DNA of 64,000 nt from contig CATXXC010000011.1 of NCBI GenBank assembly GCA_958403385.1, positions 1 through 64,000 of the forward strand. The letters are read 5' to 3'. Of the stretch, positions 8,893-17,860 are shown one piece after another. This DNA comes from an uncultured Collinsella sp. (lineage in GTDB: Bacteria; Actinomycetota; Coriobacteriia; Coriobacteriales; Coriobacteriaceae). The notes under the pieces were generated by a model. That model was not told the origin of the DNA and did not search any database. It worked only from the letters and a program-made list of their open reading frames with translations. Positions within the stretch are counted from its first letter, which is position 1, and the number at the start of each line of letters is the position of its first letter. The position numbers and the translations under genes were made by a program.

Positions 8893-9942
8893 CTAGTACA
8901 CCATACCCATGGCGTCCTGAACCTCTGCCAGGGTCTGCTCGGCGATCTCGTTGGCGCGACGGTTGCCCTCGTGCAGCACGTCCTTCACGTAATCCAGATC
9001 GTTCTCGTAGCGCTGGCGACGCTCGCGGATAGGTGCGAAGTACTCGTTGACGGCCTCGGTCACGTACTTCTTGAGCTGGCCGGAGCCGCCCATGCCAATC
9101 TCCTCGGCAATTTCGACCTCGGAGCGACCGGTGCAGATGGCGGCCGTCGAAAGCAAACCGGACACGCCGGGGCGGTTCTCGGGATCGAACGTGATCATGC
9201 GCTCGGAGTCGGTCTGGCTCTTCTTGATGCGCTTGGCCGTCTCCTCAGCGGTCATCGAGATGTTGATGGCGTTGCCGTAGCTCTTGCTCATCTTGCGACC
9301 GTCAAGGCCGGGCAGTAGCGGGGTCTCGGACAGCAGTGCCTCGACCTCGGGGAACACCTTGCCGTAGCGGTTGTTAAAGCGGCGGGCGATGGTGCGGGTG
9401 AGCTCGATGTGCGGCAGCTGGTCACGACCGACGGGCACCACGTTGCCCTTGCAGAACAGGATGTCGCAGGCCTGATGCACCGGGTATGTGAGCAGAAGGC
9501 CGGTAAGCTCATGGCCCGAGGCCTCCATCTCGGCCTTGACGGTGGGGTTGCGCGCCAGCTCGGCCTCGGACACCAGCGACAGGAACGGCAGCATGAGCTG
9601 GTTGGCGGCGGGCACGGCGGAGTGCGCGTAGATCATGGTCTTGTCGGGATCGATACCGCAGGCAAGGTAGTCCATGACCATGTTGTACACGTTGTCCTGG
9701 ATGTGCTCGGTCGTGTCGCGGTCAGTGATGACCTGGTAGTCGGCGATGAGCACGTTGGTCTTGGCGCCCATGTTCTGCAGCTCAACACGGCCCTTGAGGG
9801 TGCCGAAGTAGTGGCCCAGGTGCAAGCGTCCGGTGGGGCGGTCGCCGGTGAGCATGGTGAACTTCTCGGGCGTCTTGGCCAGGCCCTCGCGAATGGCGTT
9901 GCTCTTTTGCAGCGCGACTTCGTAGCTGTTCTCGTTTGGCAT
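8893..9942 (-). CDS. trpS: Tryptophanyl-tRNA synthetase
   Basis: This class I synthetase charges tRNA-Trp with tryptophan. The 349 residues include the HIGH-type motif LHLGH at about residues 40-44, preceded by the family signature DRPTGR, and KMSKS near residue 217. The TrpS core fold is covered throughout. AAGGAG lies seven bases before the ATG. I looked upstream for a T-box leader and saw none; the interval to the next gene holds a short tandem repeat instead. It is likely transcribed alone, read leftward. Confidence 0.95.
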   Translation of the reverse strand: MPNENSYEVALQKSNAIREGLAKTPEKFTMLTGDRPTGRLHLGHYFGTLKGRVELQNMGAKTNVLIADYQVITDRDTTEHIQDNVYNMVMDYLACGIDPDKTMIYAHSAVPAANQLMLPFLSLVSEAELARNPTVKAEMEASGHELTGLLLTYPVHQACDILFCKGNVVPVGRDQLPHIELTRTIARRFNNRYGKVFPEVEALLSETPLLPGLDGRKMSKSYGNAINISMTAEETAKRIKKSQTDSERMITFDPENRPGVSGLLSTAAICTGRSEVEIAEEIGMGGSGQLKKYVTEAVNEYFAPIRERRQRYENDLDYVKDVLHEGNRRANEIAEQTLAEVQDAMGMVY

Positions 9943-10020
9943 GATTGCTCCTTACGTATGTTCATGGGTCAAGATGATAACGCGTTTATTGGAGGGGTGG
10001 GGCGTAAGTAGGCGAGGGGC

Positions 10021-10088
10021 GGGAGAGGGGTGGCTTGTGCGATGGGCGCGGCGCGGGAGAGGGGTGGCTTGTGCGATGGGCGCGGCGC
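10021..10088. repeat. Two perfect tandem copies of a 34-bp unit
   Basis: The unit beginning GGGAGAGGGGTGGCTTGTGC occurs at 10021-10054 and again, identically, at 10055-10088, in the gap upstream of trpS. It may be a recent slippage duplication with no function. Confidence 0.8.
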
Positions 10089-10135
10089 GGCCGCGCTTGG
10101 TCAACGGTGCCTTGGCACATCCTCGGCAGCTTGCC

Positions 10136-11335
10136 CTAGAGCTTGTGGTGGCGCTCTTCTTTGCGCTCCTCGGCTGCCTGCTCCTCCTGCTTAAAAGCGG
10201 GGTCGTCGGGGGTGACGAGCTCGTCCTCGTGCGTGCGCTTGTTGTAATGGTGGCGCAGCACGGGCTCAAACAGATGTAGATGCTTGGCAAAGGCCGCCGA
10301 GCCAATGGCGAGCACGGTAAAGATGAGCACGCGCATGGGCACCTCGACCTGGTTAATCGCGGCGGCGCCGGCCGAAAGCATGATGCACCAGGCATAGATG
10401 AGCAGCACGGCCTGTTTTTGGTTGTAGCCTTCCTGGATCAGGCGGTGGTGGATGTGGCCCTTGTCGGCCTGCCCGATGCTAATGTGGGCGCGCTTGCGGC
10501 GCACAATGGCGCTAAACGTGTCGATGATGGGCACGCCGGCAACGATGAGCGGGATGATAAGCGAGGTGAGTGCGGCGGTGCGGCTCACGTTGAGCAGCGA
10601 GATGGAGCCCAGCGCAAAGCCCAGAAGCAGCGACCCCGAGTCGCCCAAGAAGATGCTTGCGGGGTTGAAGTTGTAGCGCAAAAAGGCCAGACAGGCGCCA
10701 AAGAGCGCAATGGAGAGCGCGGCGGCGTCGATGCGGCCCGAGAGAACGGCCATCGAAAACATGGTGAACGACGCGATGCCGCAGATGCCCGTGGCCAAGC
10801 CGTCGAGGCCGTCGATGAGGTTAATGATGTTGGTGAATGCCACCAGATAGATTACGGTGATGGGGTAGGCGAGCCATCCGAGCATGATCTCGCCGGGGGC
10901 AAACGGGTTGACGATGACGCCGATCCGCAGGCCGCCCATGCAGGCGATAAGCGCGGCGAGGACTTGTCCGGCCAGCTTTTGCTTGGGCGTGAGCTGGAAG
11001 ACGTCGTCGATAGCGCCGGTCGCAAAGATGACGGTAAAGGAGAGCGCCAGCATGGGGTAGCTGATGTGCAGACGGGGGTGGGGCACCAAAACGGGCGGCC
11101 AACCCAGGTACCAGGTGCCTAGGATTTGCACAGTGCAGGCGACGACCAGGCCCAAAAACACCGCCGTTCCGCCCAAACGCGGGATGGGCTTGGTGTTGAT
11201 GCGGCGCTTAGAAGGATAGTCGACGGCATCGAGCTTAATTGCCAAGCGCTTGACCAGGGGCACCGCGAGGAAGGTCGTGATAAAGGCCGCCGCTGCCACG
11301 CATAGGTACGGTATGTAGCTCGGGGATGAAGCCAT
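10136..11335 (-). CDS. WecA/MraY-family undecaprenyl-phosphate sugar-1-phosphate transferase
   Basis: The protein is a polytopic membrane enzyme of about 399 residues. It transfers a sugar-1-phosphate from a UDP-sugar to undecaprenyl phosphate, the first membrane step of teichoic acid, arabinogalactan-like or surface glycan synthesis. Diagnostic features are the RINTKPIPRLGG loop near the N-terminus, the aspartate-rich loop INLIDGLDGLATG near residue 170 and the later FLGDSGSLLLGF. About 10-11 membrane segments are present. It is closer to WecA/TagO types than to MraY by its loop sequences. The start is uncertain: ATG 11335 is preferred, but a TTG at 11353 gives six more residues, and neither has a clear ribosome binding site. 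The C-terminus is charged and cytosolic. Confidence 0.85.
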   Translation of the reverse strand: MASSPSYIPYLCVAAAAFITTFLAVPLVKRLAIKLDAVDYPSKRRINTKPIPRLGGTAVFLGLVVACTVQILGTWYLGWPPVLVPHPRLHISYPMLALSFTVIFATGAIDDVFQLTPKQKLAGQVLAALIACMGGLRIGVIVNPFAPGEIMLGWLAYPITVIYLVAFTNIINLIDGLDGLATGICGIASFTMFSMAVLSGRIDAAALSIALFGACLAFLRYNFNPASIFLGDSGSLLLGFALGSISLLNVSRTAALTSLIIPLIVAGVPIIDTFSAIVRRKRAHISIGQADKGHIHHRLIQEGYNQKQAVLLIYAWCIMLSAGAAAINQVEVPMRVLIFTVLAIGSAAFAKHLHLFEPVLRHHYNKRTHEDELVTPDDPAFKQEEQAAEERKEERHHKL

Positions 11336-11539
11336 GAATCTAAAAACCGCCAAGCGTCGAAGGAAAAGGTCAGAAGAACGCCATGCGCAAAGGGCATAGC
11401 CGAACCATAATACTCGACCAAGGGGGGTACATGGAATTGCACGCAGCGATAATCACGCGCTTACCAGATATTGGGATGTTGTCGATGGCTTGTCGGGATG
11501 CCGGCGGGGATCCATATGGACTGTAATGGTGATTTTCGG

Positions 11540-11711
11540 CAAAAGAAAACCACCCCCCACGTTACGAAAATGAACCCACCTAAAACAGGTGGGTGCCCTC
11601 ATCGACTGTTCCAGCGTCCTTAACAACGAAGGATACCTGTACTAGGTACGACTGTGTGGGCTCCCTAAATAAACGCGACGGTTCACCCAGTTGCTCCGCG
11701 GGGGGCGGAAT
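11540..11711 (-). ncRNA. ssrS: Probable 6S RNA
   Basis: Read leftward, the RNA begins near 11711 just after a TATGAT -10 box (11718-11723). Its 5' end, CCGCCCCCC, can pair with GGGGGGUGG at the 3' end to form a long closing stem. The 3' half has the small hairpin CACCCACCUGUUUUAGGUGG (about 11574-11595) typical of 6S RNA from Gram-positive bacteria, and the end runs into TTTTCTTTT. 6S RNA mimics an open promoter and binds housekeeping RNA polymerase. The length of about 172 nt fits. The call rests on recalled features and hand folding, not a covariance search. The rest of the gap 11354-11845 holds its promoter and the divergent promoter of the radical SAM gene. Confidence 0.6.
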
Positions 11712-11748
11712 ACCTACATCATAAAGCGGCACTTTATCGATTCCAGTC

Positions 11749-11785
11749 TTGACATTACAAAAATCGTGTCGGACGATTACGGCGC
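11749..11785 (+). promoter_or_regulatory. Promoter for the PflX-like gene
   Basis: A consensus -35 box TTGACA lies at 11749-11754. The -10 region about 17-18 bases on is weak (GACGAT or ACGATT). It faces right, back to back with the 6S RNA promoter. Confidence 0.4.
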
Positions 11786-11860
11786 CTTGGGCTCGAGCCG
11801 TCTGTGGGGTTGATCCCTTTACGTTTGAGCTGCTGAATCGTTGTTTTGGAGCATGGTTTT

Positions 11861-12799
11861 ATGCCGACGTCGTTGACCGAACTTTTTTCGCCCGCCTGCC
11901 ATTTGTGTCCGCGCCGTTGCGGTGCGGCGCGCGATGAGGGCGCGCACGGCGTCTGCGGTGCTAACGACACGCTCAAGGTGGCCCGCGCCGCGCTTCATAT
12001 GTGGGAGGAGCCGCCTATCTCGGGCGAGGCCGGTTCGGGCACGATCTTCTTTAGCGGCTGCTCGCTCAAATGTATCTACTGCCAGAACCACGAGATCTCG
12101 ACCGGCAATTTTGGCCTTGAGATTTCGCCTGAGCGCCTGGTCGAGATTATGCTGGAACTGCAGGACCAGGGTGCCAACAACATCAATTTGGTGACGGCGA
12201 CGCACTATGCGCACCTGTTGCCTGCCGCGATTGCCGCGGCACGGGCGCGCGGACTGGTTATCCCAATCGTCTACAACACGAGTGGTTATGAGCGCGCGAG
12301 TGCCGTGGCGGCGCTGGGCGACCTGGTCGATGTGTGGCTCACCGACTTTAAATATGCCGATGCCGGGCTTGCGCAGTCGCTCTCCCATATAAAGGATTAC
12401 CCGCGTGTGGCCGTGTCGGGTCTGGCCCAGATGGCGCGCGAGATCGAGCGCCGCGGGGGAGAGTTGGTGGACGAGGACGGGCTTATGAAGCGTGGCATGA
12501 TCGTGCGTCACCTGGTGCTTCCGGGGCATGCAGACGATTCGTGTCGCGTGCTGGACCTGGTGTGGCAGACGGTGGGCGACGTGCCGATCTCGGTTATGAA
12601 CCAGTACACGCCCAATGCGCTCATGCGCGAGCAGGGCGGCGACCTGGCACGCGCCGTGACGCGTGAGGAGTACGAGCAGGTGCTCGACCATGCCGACGAC
12701 CTGGGTTTTACGACGATGTTCTGGCAAGAGGGCGGCGCGGTAGACGAGAGCTTCACCCCGGCCTTCGACACCACCGGTGTTCTTACCAGCGCAAAGTAG
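11861..12799 (+). CDS. Radical SAM protein, PflX-type (PFL-activase-like)
   Basis: The 312-residue protein belongs to the PflX group of predicted radical SAM enzymes related to pyruvate formate-lyase activases. The 4Fe-4S/SAM motif CxxxCxxC sits at C67, C71, C74 with GCSLKCIYCQN around it. An N-terminal CHLCPRRC motif (C13, C16, C20) and C32 suggest a second cluster. These enzymes make a 5'-deoxyadenosyl radical; the partner of the PflX group is not established. No glycyl-radical enzyme is adjacent. ATG 11861 follows GGAG at a normal distance; TTG 11846 is an alternative. An 11-bp perfect inverted repeat (12809-12819 with 12834-12844) lies after the stop codon. Confidence 0.8.
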   Translation: MPTSLTELFSPACHLCPRRCGAARDEGAHGVCGANDTLKVARAALHMWEEPPISGEAGSGTIFFSGCSLKCIYCQNHEISTGNFGLEISPERLVEIMLELQDQGANNINLVTATHYAHLLPAAIAAARARGLVIPIVYNTSGYERASAVAALGDLVDVWLTDFKYADAGLAQSLSHIKDYPRVAVSGLAQMAREIERRGGELVDEDGLMKRGMIVRHLVLPGHADDSCRVLDLVWQTVGDVPISVMNQYTPNALMREQGGDLARAVTREEYEQVLDHADDLGFTTMFWQEGGAVDESFTPAFDTTGVLTSAK

Positions 12800-12808
12800 T
12801 GCGTTCGT

Positions 12809-12844
12809 CGATGATTTTTCTGGGACGGGGATAAAAAATCATCG
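12809..12844. repeat. Intergenic hairpin with perfect 11-bp arms
   Basis: CGATGATTTTT at 12809-12819 pairs with AAAAATCATCG at 12834-12844, around CTGGGACGGGGAT. No T run follows on the plus strand beyond the stem itself. It may end transcription of the preceding gene. Confidence 0.6.
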
Positions 12845-12908
12845 AGAGCATCGCCTGTTCGAAAAGTTGCCAAAATAGCCGCGCCCCAAAAAGACTGGTT
12901 ATTGGGCG

Positions 12909-12936
12909 TTGACAGTTGGCGAGCCGTAGGTAAAAT
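12909..12936 (+). promoter_or_regulatory. Promoter of tRNA-Ala
   Basis: TTGACA at 12909-12914 and TAAAAT at 12931-12936 are separated by 16 bases, and the tRNA begins 13 bases after the -10 box. This is a near-consensus housekeeping promoter. Confidence 0.75.
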
Positions 12937-12949
12937 ATCGACTTGTCCT

Positions 12950-13022
12950 GGGGACGTAGCTCAGTTGGGAGAGCGCTGCCGTCGCATGGCAGAGGCCGAG
13001 GGTTCGACTCCCTTCGTCTCCA
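12950..13022 (+). tRNA. tRNA-Ala (anticodon CGC)
   Basis: Cloverleaf with a 7-bp acceptor stem (GGGGACG with CGTCTCC), D arm GCTCAGTTGGGAGAGC, anticodon stem CTGCC/GGCAG with loop GTCGCAT reading CGC, and T arm GAGGGTTCGACTCCC. The CCA end is not encoded. Confidence 0.95.
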
Positions 13023-13086
13023 CCCTTGGATTTGATAAGCCGCTGACATTGTGTCGGCGGCTTTTTTTAAAAGAAAGGGCTATACC

Positions 13087-13545
13087 ATGGCCGAGCTTGA
13101 GTCCCAACCACTGTCTGCCGAGGAGCGCGCCGAGTTGGAGGAGCTCCGCGCCGAGAAGGCTCGTCGCGAGGCCCAGGAAGAGGCCCGTCGCGAGCGCGAG
13201 GAGCTGGCTGCCCTGCGTGCCGAGCGTACGAAGGCCGAGGAGGCCGCCGCGAACGCCGTATCCGCATCGGTGCCCGCGCCCGCACCCAAGCCCGCTGCTG
13301 CGAAGCCTGCACCTGCCGCGCCCAAACCTCAGCCTAAAAAGGCCGCTCGTCTCAAGTCCGTCGAGCCCAAGCCGAGCCGTGACGAGATGACGTTTGCCCA
13401 GCGCATGGTTACCTCCAAGGAGCCCGCGGCCGAGGGCGAGATTCCCGGTATGGCGCCGGCTCAAAAAATCATCATTGTCCTTGCCCTCATCGCGTTTGTC
13501 ATCTTTATGGGCTACACGATCCTGACCAGCATGGGCCTGCTCTAA
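13087..13545 (+). CDS. Small coiled-coil protein with a C-terminal membrane anchor
   Basis: The 152-residue protein is of unknown function. Residues 8-55 are rich in Glu, Arg and Ala with heptad-like spacing, predicting a long coiled coil. Residues 60-95 are Ala/Pro/Lys-rich and probably disordered. A single hydrophobic segment near residues 127-147 (IIIVLALIAFVIFMGYTIL) would anchor the C-terminus, leaving the coil in the cytosol. ATG 13087 is preferred because of AAAGGG upstream. It sits between tRNA-Ala and pncB. The sequence gives no enzymatic motif. Confidence 0.75.
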   Translation: MAELESQPLSAEERAELEELRAEKARREAQEEARREREELAALRAERTKAEEAAANAVSASVPAPAPKPAAAKPAPAAPKPQPKKAARLKSVEPKPSRDEMTFAQRMVTSKEPAAEGEIPGMAPAQKIIIVLALIAFVIFMGYTILTSMGLL

Positions 13546-13629
13546 CCGATTTGCATCGGGCGTCATGTCCGCATGCTCTGCTCTCGTCCAACCCTCAAAT
13601 TCTGCACCACATATTCGAAAGGTCGCCCC

Positions 13630-15135
13630 ATGGCTTTGACCGACATCTCGCATCCCACCGACATCGCAATGCTCACCGATCTGTACGAGCTCACTATGGC
13701 CCAGGGCCTGTGGGAGAGCGGCAAAGCCAATGAGCAAGGTTGTTTTACGGCGTTTTACCGTGACCATCCGTTTGGCAGCGCGTATGCCGTCATGTGCGGC
13801 ACCGCCGAGCTTCCCGAGCTCGTCGAGAATCTGCGCTTTACGTCCGAGGACATCGAGTACCTCGCCTCGCTTCAGGCTCCCGCCGGCGGTGCGATGTTTA
13901 AACCCGCTTTCCTCGACTACCTGCGCAACTTCCGCGCGCACGTGAACATCGACGCCGTGCCCGAGGGCGAGCTCGTCTTTCCGCGCGAGCCCATGGTGCG
14001 CGTCACCGGCCCCGCGCTGGAGTGCCAGCTGCTCGAGACAGCGCTGCTCAACATCGTCGGGTTCCAGACGCTTGTCGCCACCAAGACGGCGCGCGTGGTG
14101 CTCGCCGCCGACGGTCGCCCTGTGGCGGAGTTTGGCCTGCGTCGCGCCCAGGGTCCCGATGGCGGCCTGGCCGTTGCGCGCGCGAGCTACGTTGCCGGCT
14201 GCTCCTCTACGTCCAATGTACTCGCCGGCCGCCGTTACGGTATTCCCGTCTTTGGCACGCATGCGCACAGCTGGGTGATGAGCTTCGATTCCGAGCTCGA
14301 GGCCTTCCGCGCCTTTGCCAAGTCAAGCCCCAAGAATTGTACGCTGCTCATCGACACCTATGACGTGCGCGAGGGCTGTGAACATGCCATTACGGTTGCC
14401 AAGGAGATGGAAGCGGTGGGCGAGCGCCTGTCGGCCATTCGCATCGACTCCGGCGACCTCGCCAAGCTCTCCAAGTATGTCCGCGGCCGTTTCGATGCCG
14501 AGGGCCTGCCCTATGTGGGGATCTCGGTTTCTAACGATCTGGATGAGTACACGATTCAGTCGCTACTCGACCAGGGCGCGCCCATCGACAGCTTTGGCGT
14601 GGGCACCAAGCTCGCGACCTGCTACGACCAGCCGGCGCTGGGCGGCGTGTACAAGCTTTCCGCCCGCCGTGCGAACGAGGGCGATCCATGGACGCCGGTG
14701 GTCAAGCTCTCCGAGCAGCCCTACAAGCGCACGATCCCGGGTGTGCAACGCGTGCGCCGTTATTACGACGGCTTTGGAGGCCCGGTCTGCGACATGATCT
14801 ACGACGAGGACCATCTGGCGGGGGAGGGCGCCGCGCGCGGCAATACCCTCGTGGCCGTGAATGATGCCGCCCTGGTGACCGACGTGTCCGAACTTGAGTA
14901 TCGCGAGCTGCTGGTGCCGATCGTGCGCGATGGCAGTGCGGTGGCTCCGCGTGAGAGCATCCAGGACGCGCGCGAGCGCTGTGCTTGGGCGCTCGATCAT
15001 CTGGACGCAGCTTTCAAGCGCTTCCTGTACCCGCAGACCTATGTGGTGGGCATGGAGCAGGGCCTGGCTCAGGTGCGCGACGAGCTCGTGCGCAAGAACA
15101 TGGCCGCGGCTTCTGCCTTTCCTTGGGCTCACTAA
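13630..15135 (+). CDS. pncB: Nicotinate phosphoribosyltransferase
   Basis: The enzyme makes nicotinate mononucleotide from nicotinate and PRPP with ATP, in NAD salvage. The 501-residue length and the N-terminal TDLYELTMAQG motif are typical. Further matches are ARVVLAADGRPVAEFGLRRA near residues 155-175 and GTHAHSWVMSF near residue 210, which contains the histidine region phosphorylated in the family. Later segments IRIDSGDL and FGVGTKL match the PRPP-binding part of the barrel. ATG 13630 follows GAAAGGTCGCCCC; the frame is open 19 codons further upstream without a better signal. It probably stands alone or leads into proB 79 bp downstream. Confidence 0.95.
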   Translation: MALTDISHPTDIAMLTDLYELTMAQGLWESGKANEQGCFTAFYRDHPFGSAYAVMCGTAELPELVENLRFTSEDIEYLASLQAPAGGAMFKPAFLDYLRNFRAHVNIDAVPEGELVFPREPMVRVTGPALECQLLETALLNIVGFQTLVATKTARVVLAADGRPVAEFGLRRAQGPDGGLAVARASYVAGCSSTSNVLAGRRYGIPVFGTHAHSWVMSFDSELEAFRAFAKSSPKNCTLLIDTYDVREGCEHAITVAKEMEAVGERLSAIRIDSGDLAKLSKYVRGRFDAEGLPYVGISVSNDLDEYTIQSLLDQGAPIDSFGVGTKLATCYDQPALGGVYKLSARRANEGDPWTPVVKLSEQPYKRTIPGVQRVRRYYDGFGGPVCDMIYDEDHLAGEGAARGNTLVAVNDAALVTDVSELEYRELLVPIVRDGSAVAPRESIQDARERCAWALDHLDAAFKRFLYPQTYVVGMEQGLAQVRDELVRKNMAAASAFPWAH

Positions 15136-15214
15136 TTCCTTGGGCGGTAGGGGCGAGTCACGCTCCCTTGGCCGCCAACTCGGCCGTTCGCTGAACAGTT
15201 GATTGGTTTGACGT

Positions 15215-16342
15215 ATGACGACTTCTTATAAAACGATGGTGGTAAAGATCGGTTCGTCCACGGTGGTGGGTGCCGATGGCAAGGTCAACCGCGCCTTTAT
15301 CGGCGGACTTGCCGATCAGGCCGCAGCGCTGCGCAAGCTCGGCTGGCGTCTGGTCGTGGTGAGCTCGGGCGCTATCGCCTGTGGCTATCCCGTGTTGGGC
15401 TTCGACCGCAAGCCGGTCGGCGACCTTCCGAGCCTGCAGGCTTGCGCCTCGGCTGGTCAGTGCATCATCTCGTCGGCCTACGACGAGGAGTTCCATGCGC
15501 GCGACCTGCTCACCTCGCTCGTGCTGCTCACGCGCCACGATACGGCCCGCCGCACGTCCTACCTGCACGCGCGCGACGCCCTGCTGCGCCTCGTGGAGCT
15601 TGGCGTGGTGCCGGTCGTCAACGAGAACGATACCGTTACCGTCGATGAGATCAAGTTCGGCGACAACGACACACTGGCGGCGCTTGTGAGCTGCCTGGTT
15701 TCTGCCGATCTGTGCGTGACGCTCTCGGACATCGATGGCCTCTATACTGCCAATCCGCATGAGGACCCCACGGCCGAGTTTGTTCCTGTCGTGCATAAGA
15801 TCGATGCCAAGATTATTGCCTCGGCGGGCGATTCTTCCACATCGGTGGGCACGGGCGGCATGATTACCAAGATTCGCGCGAGCCGCATCCTGATGACGGC
15901 GGGCATTCAGAGCGTGATTTGCTCGGGCGAGGAGCCCGATGCGCTCGTGCGCCTAGCCCGCGGCGAGAGCGTGGGCACGCTGTTCGATCCGCCGGCGGAG
16001 CGTCTGGACATCGCACCCCGCAAGTTGTGGATCGCGCTGGGCGACAAGGCACATGGGTCGGTGACGGTTGATGATGGTGCTGCGAAGGCGCTGGTTAGCC
16101 GTGGCTCTTCCTTGCTTGCGGTGGGTATTCGCGAGGTCGATGGCCAGTTTGCCGAGGGCGATGTGCTCGATGTGTGCGATCCGAGCGGTATGGTCGTCGC
16201 CCGCGGTATCGCCGAGGCCGATTCGGACGTGCTGGAACTTGCTGCCGGTCGCCGCCAGGACCAGATCGCCAGCAACCGCCTGCTCGCTAACCTGGCCGAG
16301 AAGCCGGCGATACACAGGGATAACTTGATCGTATTTGCATAA
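15215..16342 (+). CDS. proB: Glutamate 5-kinase
   Basis: The enzyme phosphorylates glutamate at the gamma carboxyl, the first step of proline synthesis. The 375 residues cover the amino acid kinase domain (about 1-255), opening VVKIGSSTVVG, with VVNENDTV and GTGGMITKI as substrate and nucleotide loops. A C-terminal PUA domain follows (about 275-360). The second pathway gene, proA, lies downstream but is separated by a convergently placed peptidase gene, so the two are not a simple operon. No strong Shine-Dalgarno sequence is seen before the ATG. A hairpin terminator follows the stop codon. Confidence 0.95.
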   Translation: MTTSYKTMVVKIGSSTVVGADGKVNRAFIGGLADQAAALRKLGWRLVVVSSGAIACGYPVLGFDRKPVGDLPSLQACASAGQCIISSAYDEEFHARDLLTSLVLLTRHDTARRTSYLHARDALLRLVELGVVPVVNENDTVTVDEIKFGDNDTLAALVSCLVSADLCVTLSDIDGLYTANPHEDPTAEFVPVVHKIDAKIIASAGDSSTSVGTGGMITKIRASRILMTAGIQSVICSGEEPDALVRLARGESVGTLFDPPAERLDIAPRKLWIALGDKAHGSVTVDDGAAKALVSRGSSLLAVGIREVDGQFAEGDVLDVCDPSGMVVARGIAEADSDVLELAAGRRQDQIASNRLLANLAEKPAIHRDNLIVFA

Positions 16343-16387
16343 AGAAAGACAGCACTGCGGATCGTTTCCCGCAGCGCTGTCTTTCTC
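16343..16387 (+). terminator. Intrinsic terminator after proB
   Basis: GAAAGACAGCACTGCGG pairs with CCGCAGCGCTGTCTTTC across a short loop, starting at the proB stop codon. The stem ends in a pyrimidine-rich run, so it could act in both directions. Confidence 0.75.
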
Positions 16388-16388
16388 G

Positions 16389-16440
16389 TGCCGGCACTTG
16401 GGGACGTTCCTTTTGTGCCGGCAGGTGGGGACACTCCTTT
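16389..16440. repeat. Partial copy of family B repeat modules
   Basis: GTGCCGGCACTTGGGGACG and GTGGGGACACTCC match two modules of the composite at 3604-3744. The copy sits between the proB terminator and the end of the iminopeptidase gene. Confidence 0.7.
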
Positions 16441-16441
16441 G

Positions 16442-17860
16442 TTAGAAGATCCGGCGCAGGTCTCCGCGGTTGAGTGCTTCGTCGAAGAGGTGCTTGAACA
16501 CCACGCCGCCGTGCAGGCCGTCGTGCTCGAACTCGTTGGTCACCCAGGCATGCGAGTTGCCCACGCGGCTGAGCGTATCGAGCTGCAGGCCCGAATCCAC
16601 GTACATGTCGTCGAAATACACCGCGGCCTGGAGCGGAACTTCGTTGCAGGCCAGGCGCTGCGGGTCGTAGATCTTGTCCCAGCTGGTGTCTTCCATCAGC
16701 AGGTCCATGGCGGGCTTAAACGGCTTAAGCTCGGGCATCTGCTCAAACATCCACGGGAACATGGCCTCGCCGGTAAACATGAGCGGGCGTGCGAGCGTGT
16801 CGAACTCGGCGCGGTGCGCCTTCTCTTCAGCCGCGGCCCAGCCAATGGGCATAGTGTCGCCGTCGGCGTATATGAACTCCTGCAGCGTCCAGTACAGCGG
16901 ATTCGTGCGCGTGTTGGTGCGCTCGAAGGCGCGCATCAAAAAGCTGTCGGATACCGAGGAGCCGCAGGTCAGCGTGCCGTCGCCGTCAACAAAAGCGTGA
17001 TCGATAATCCAATGCATGCGCTCAAAGCTCGGCTTCATGCCAAAGTCGCTGCCCATGAGCTGTAGACGCTCGACCGTCATCGGCGAGCCGTCGGGCAGCA
17101 CGGGCTTCTGAGCCTCGAGCGCATCGGCCAGGGCTGCCACGCGCTCGACGTCAGCGGGATAGCGGTCATAATACTGCTGCATCTTGGCGGCCATGCGCGG
17201 GAAGGTGTGCGCGTAGACCTCGCTTGCGCTCGCCGGTACGTGGGGGATGCCGCCGCAGGTAAAGCTCGCCGCCACGCCCTCGGGGAAGAGCGACAGGTAG
17301 CTCAGCGTCAAAAAACCGCCGTAGCTTTGGCCGAGCGTGACCCACGGCTTGCCGCCAAAGCCCACTAGGCGCAGGTACTCAAAATCGCGCACGATGGAGC
17401 TGGCGAGGTGGCGCTTGAGGAAGTCCGCCTGCGAGCGTGCTGTATCGGCGCCGGCGGCCGTTGCGCGATCACCCAGTGCCTTGATCGTGCGTCCGTCCAC
17501 GCAGCTACTGCGTCCGGTGCCGCGCTGGTCGGGAAGGACCACGCGGAAGTGCTTGACGGCCTCCTCGATCCAGCCGTCGCTTGTGGGCGACAGCGGACGT
17601 GGGCTCTCGCCGCCGGGGCCGCCCTGCAAAAACAGGAGCAGCGGCAGATCGTCGTTGATGCGGTCGGGCGCGCAAACCACGCGGTAGAAGAGCTTGATGC
17701 TCTCGGGCGCGCCGGCGATGGGTGCCGGCATAGCGCCGCGGCGCATGGTACTGCCGACGGCCAGGAGCATCGGCTCCAGGCCGCGCCAGTCAAGGGGGAC
17801 GTCGATGCTGTGGTCCTCGACGTAAAGGCCGGGGACGTGGTACGAAGTGATAAGGGCCAT
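16442..17860 (-). CDS. Proline iminopeptidase-like alpha/beta hydrolase (S33)
   Basis: The 472-residue protein resembles proline iminopeptidases, which release N-terminal proline from peptides. The oxyanion-hole motif GGPGG lies at residues 80-84, DQRGTGRS at 111-118, and the nucleophile elbow GQSYGG puts the catalytic serine at residue 179. The catalytic Asp and His would be in the C-terminal half; HAWVTNEFEHDG near residue 450 could hold the histidine. No signal peptide is seen, so it should act on imported peptides. Its place between proB and proA, on the opposite strand, links proline release to proline synthesis. The ATG at 17860 follows GGAAG; an opening to 17941 lacks support. Confidence 0.85.
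   Translation of the reverse strand: MALITSYHVPGLYVEDHSIDVPLDWRGLEPMLLAVGSTMRRGAMPAPIAGAPESIKLFYRVVCAPDRINDDLPLLLFLQGGPGGESPRPLSPTSDGWIEEAVKHFRVVLPDQRGTGRSSCVDGRTIKALGDRATAAGADTARSQADFLKRHLASSIVRDFEYLRLVGFGGKPWVTLGQSYGGFLTLSYLSLFPEGVAASFTCGGIPHVPASASEVYAHTFPRMAAKMQQYYDRYPADVERVAALADALEAQKPVLPDGSPMTVERLQLMGSDFGMKPSFERMHWIIDHAFVDGDGTLTCGSSVSDSFLMRAFERTNTRTNPLYWTLQEFIYADGDTMPIGWAAAEEKAHRAEFDTLARPLMFTGEAMFPWMFEQMPELKPFKPAMDLLMEDTSWDKIYDPQRLACNEVPLQAAVYFDDMYVDSGLQLDTLSRVGNSHAWVTNEFEHDGLHGGVVFKHLFDEALNRGDLRRIF

Noticed and set aside
9943..10135. A T-box leader for trpS
   Set aside because: No specifier loop, no conserved T-box sequence and no antiterminator structure were seen.
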